From NCBI RefSeq assembly GCF_965214215.1, contig NZ_CBDCBD010000002.1, positions 124,001 through 188,000 on the forward strand: DNA of 64,000 nt. The letters are read 5' to 3'. This document shows positions 63,315 through 64,000 of this stretch, one piece after another. Source of the stretch: Poriferisodalis sp965214215 (GTDB lineage: Bacteria; Actinomycetota; Acidimicrobiia; Acidimicrobiales; Poriferisodalaceae). The notes under the pieces were generated by a model, which searched no databases, was not told the DNA's origin, and saw only the letters and a program-made list of their open reading frames with translations. A program made the translations under genes and the position numbers. Position 1 is the stretch's first letter, and each line of letters begins with the position of its first letter.

Positions 63315-64000
63315 CTACAGGTCAGGCCGAAGCAGCACCCGGCCGGTCGTCTTGCGCTGGTGCAGCGCTTGCAGGCCGTCAATCAAACCATCGAGCGGTA
63401 GCTCCTGGCTGACGAGCGGGTCGAGCCGGCCGTCAGCAACCTGGGGCCACAGCTCGGCGTAGCACTCCTCGAGCACCTCGTCCATGCGCCCCCGGTAGCC
63501 GCCCATGTGCACGCCCACCACGGAGTAGTTCTTCACCAGCAGATGATTCATCGGCGCCTGCGGGATGGTGCCGCTGGCGAAACCCACCACCAGCAGCCGG
63601 CCTTCCCACGCCACCAGCCGCCGGGCAACGTCGAAGTACTTGCCCCCAACCGGGTCATAGACGATGTCGCAACCGCGGCCGCCAGTGGCGTCCTGGACGG
63701 ACTGGTACAGGTCGTCGTTGTCGTAGTCGATGACGACATTGGCGCCCAGCTGGCGGCAGATCTCCACTTTCGCAGGACCGCCCGCCGCAGCGATCACCGT
63801 ACAGCCCGCCGCCTTGGCCATCTGCACCGCGGCCGAGCCGACGCCGCCGGCGGCCGCCAGAACCAGCACCATCTCGCCTGCCTGCATCTGCCCGCGCCGA
63901 TACAGCGAGAACCACGCCGTCCCATAGATGACGTTTGCCGCGCACGCCGCCGGAATCGAGACGTCGTCAGGGATGCGCCGGGCGGTCGAGCCCCTGATGA
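63315..64000 (-). CDS. quinone oxidoreductase/MDR family, 5'-truncated
   Basis: Medium-chain dehydrogenase of the zinc-independent quinone oxidoreductase type. The frame is open from the window edge (RIPDDVSIPAACAANVIYGT, AWFSLYRRGQM), so the N-terminal domain lies outside. The nucleotide-binding AAAGGVGSAAVQMAKAAG, VYDPVGGKYFDVARRLVAWE and a C-terminal TTGRVLLRPDL are visible. The likely role is NADPH-dependent reduction of an enoyl or quinone substrate. It is convergent with the acyl-CoA synthetase. Confidence 0.9.
   Translation of the reverse strand, partial: IRGSTARRIPDDVSIPAACAANVIYGTAWFSLYRRGQMQAGEMVLVLAAAGGVGSAAVQMAKAAGCTVIAAAGGPAKVEICRQLGANVVIDYDNDDLYQSVQDATGGRGCDIVYDPVGGKYFDVARRLVAWEGRLLVVGFASGTIPQAPMNHLLVKNYSVVGVHMGGYRGRMDEVLEECYAELWPQVADGRLDPLVSQELPLDGLIDGLQALHQRKTTGRVLLRPDL

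Overview
The window is high-GC bacterial DNA, with GTG and TTG starts mixed with ATG, tight head-to-tail operons, class II DAHP synthase, an F420-type (LLM) oxidoreductase, a 6C-like RNA and the gene order clpX-folC-ndk-mreBCD-mrdA-rodA-(B12 radical SAM)-(DUF2344)-rne-rplU-rpmA-obg-proB. This points to an actinobacterium, most likely the Acidimicrobiia side of the phylum; the class-level placement is inference. No phage or insertion sequence was recognised.

Layout. 1-4.2 kb: end of metY, then a convergent pair (family III CoA-transferase, D-aminoacylase-like amidohydrolase). 4.2-12.7 kb: surface polysaccharide island (GT2, polyprenyl-phosphate sugar transferase, GT-C-like membrane protein, 1069-residue two-domain glycosyltransferase, galE). 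13-15.3 kb: YerB-like lipoprotein, rsfS, nadD. 15.3-17.9 kb: three-hairpin C-rich leader RNA, a group 2-like sigma factor and an overlapping class II DAHP synthase. 17.9-20.3 kb: MoxR ATPase and VWA protein. 20.3-39.1 kb: long minus-strand housekeeping block (proA, proB, obg, rpmA, rplU, rne, DUF2344, radical SAM, rodA, mrdA, mreD, mreC, mreB, ndk, folC, clpX). 39.4-41.6 kb: tig-clpP. 41.6-41.9 kb: a tRNA-Gly flanked by two tRNA-Gly-like copies that carry hairpin insertions. 42-56.8 kb: metabolic genes and tRNAs, including a UGA-interrupted GrdB-like selenoprotein with a SECIS-like hairpin. 56.9-60.0 kb: defence island (Vsr, HicB with a truncated HicA, NaeI-like endonuclease, C5 methyltransferase). 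60.2-64 kb: ald, an acyl-CoA synthetase and a partial zinc-free quinone reductase.

How it works together. The mreBCD/mrdA/rodA block is the rod-shape elongation machinery. tig, clpP and clpX are the nascent-chain and proteolysis set. rne, rplU, rpmA and obg are ribosome and RNA functions. The polysaccharide island would assemble and extend a lipid-linked glycan, with galE possibly supplying the UDP-galactose. The defence island reads as a complete GCCGGC-type restriction-modification unit with mismatch repair for its methylated sites, inserted beside (and apparently into) a hicBA locus.

Most worth following up: the tRNA-Gly array with two 33-nt inserts of identical geometry but different sequence; the selenoprotein gene read through UGA at 52879-52881; the triple-hairpin leader before the sigma factor; and a dispersed intergenic repeat present three times in the housekeeping block.
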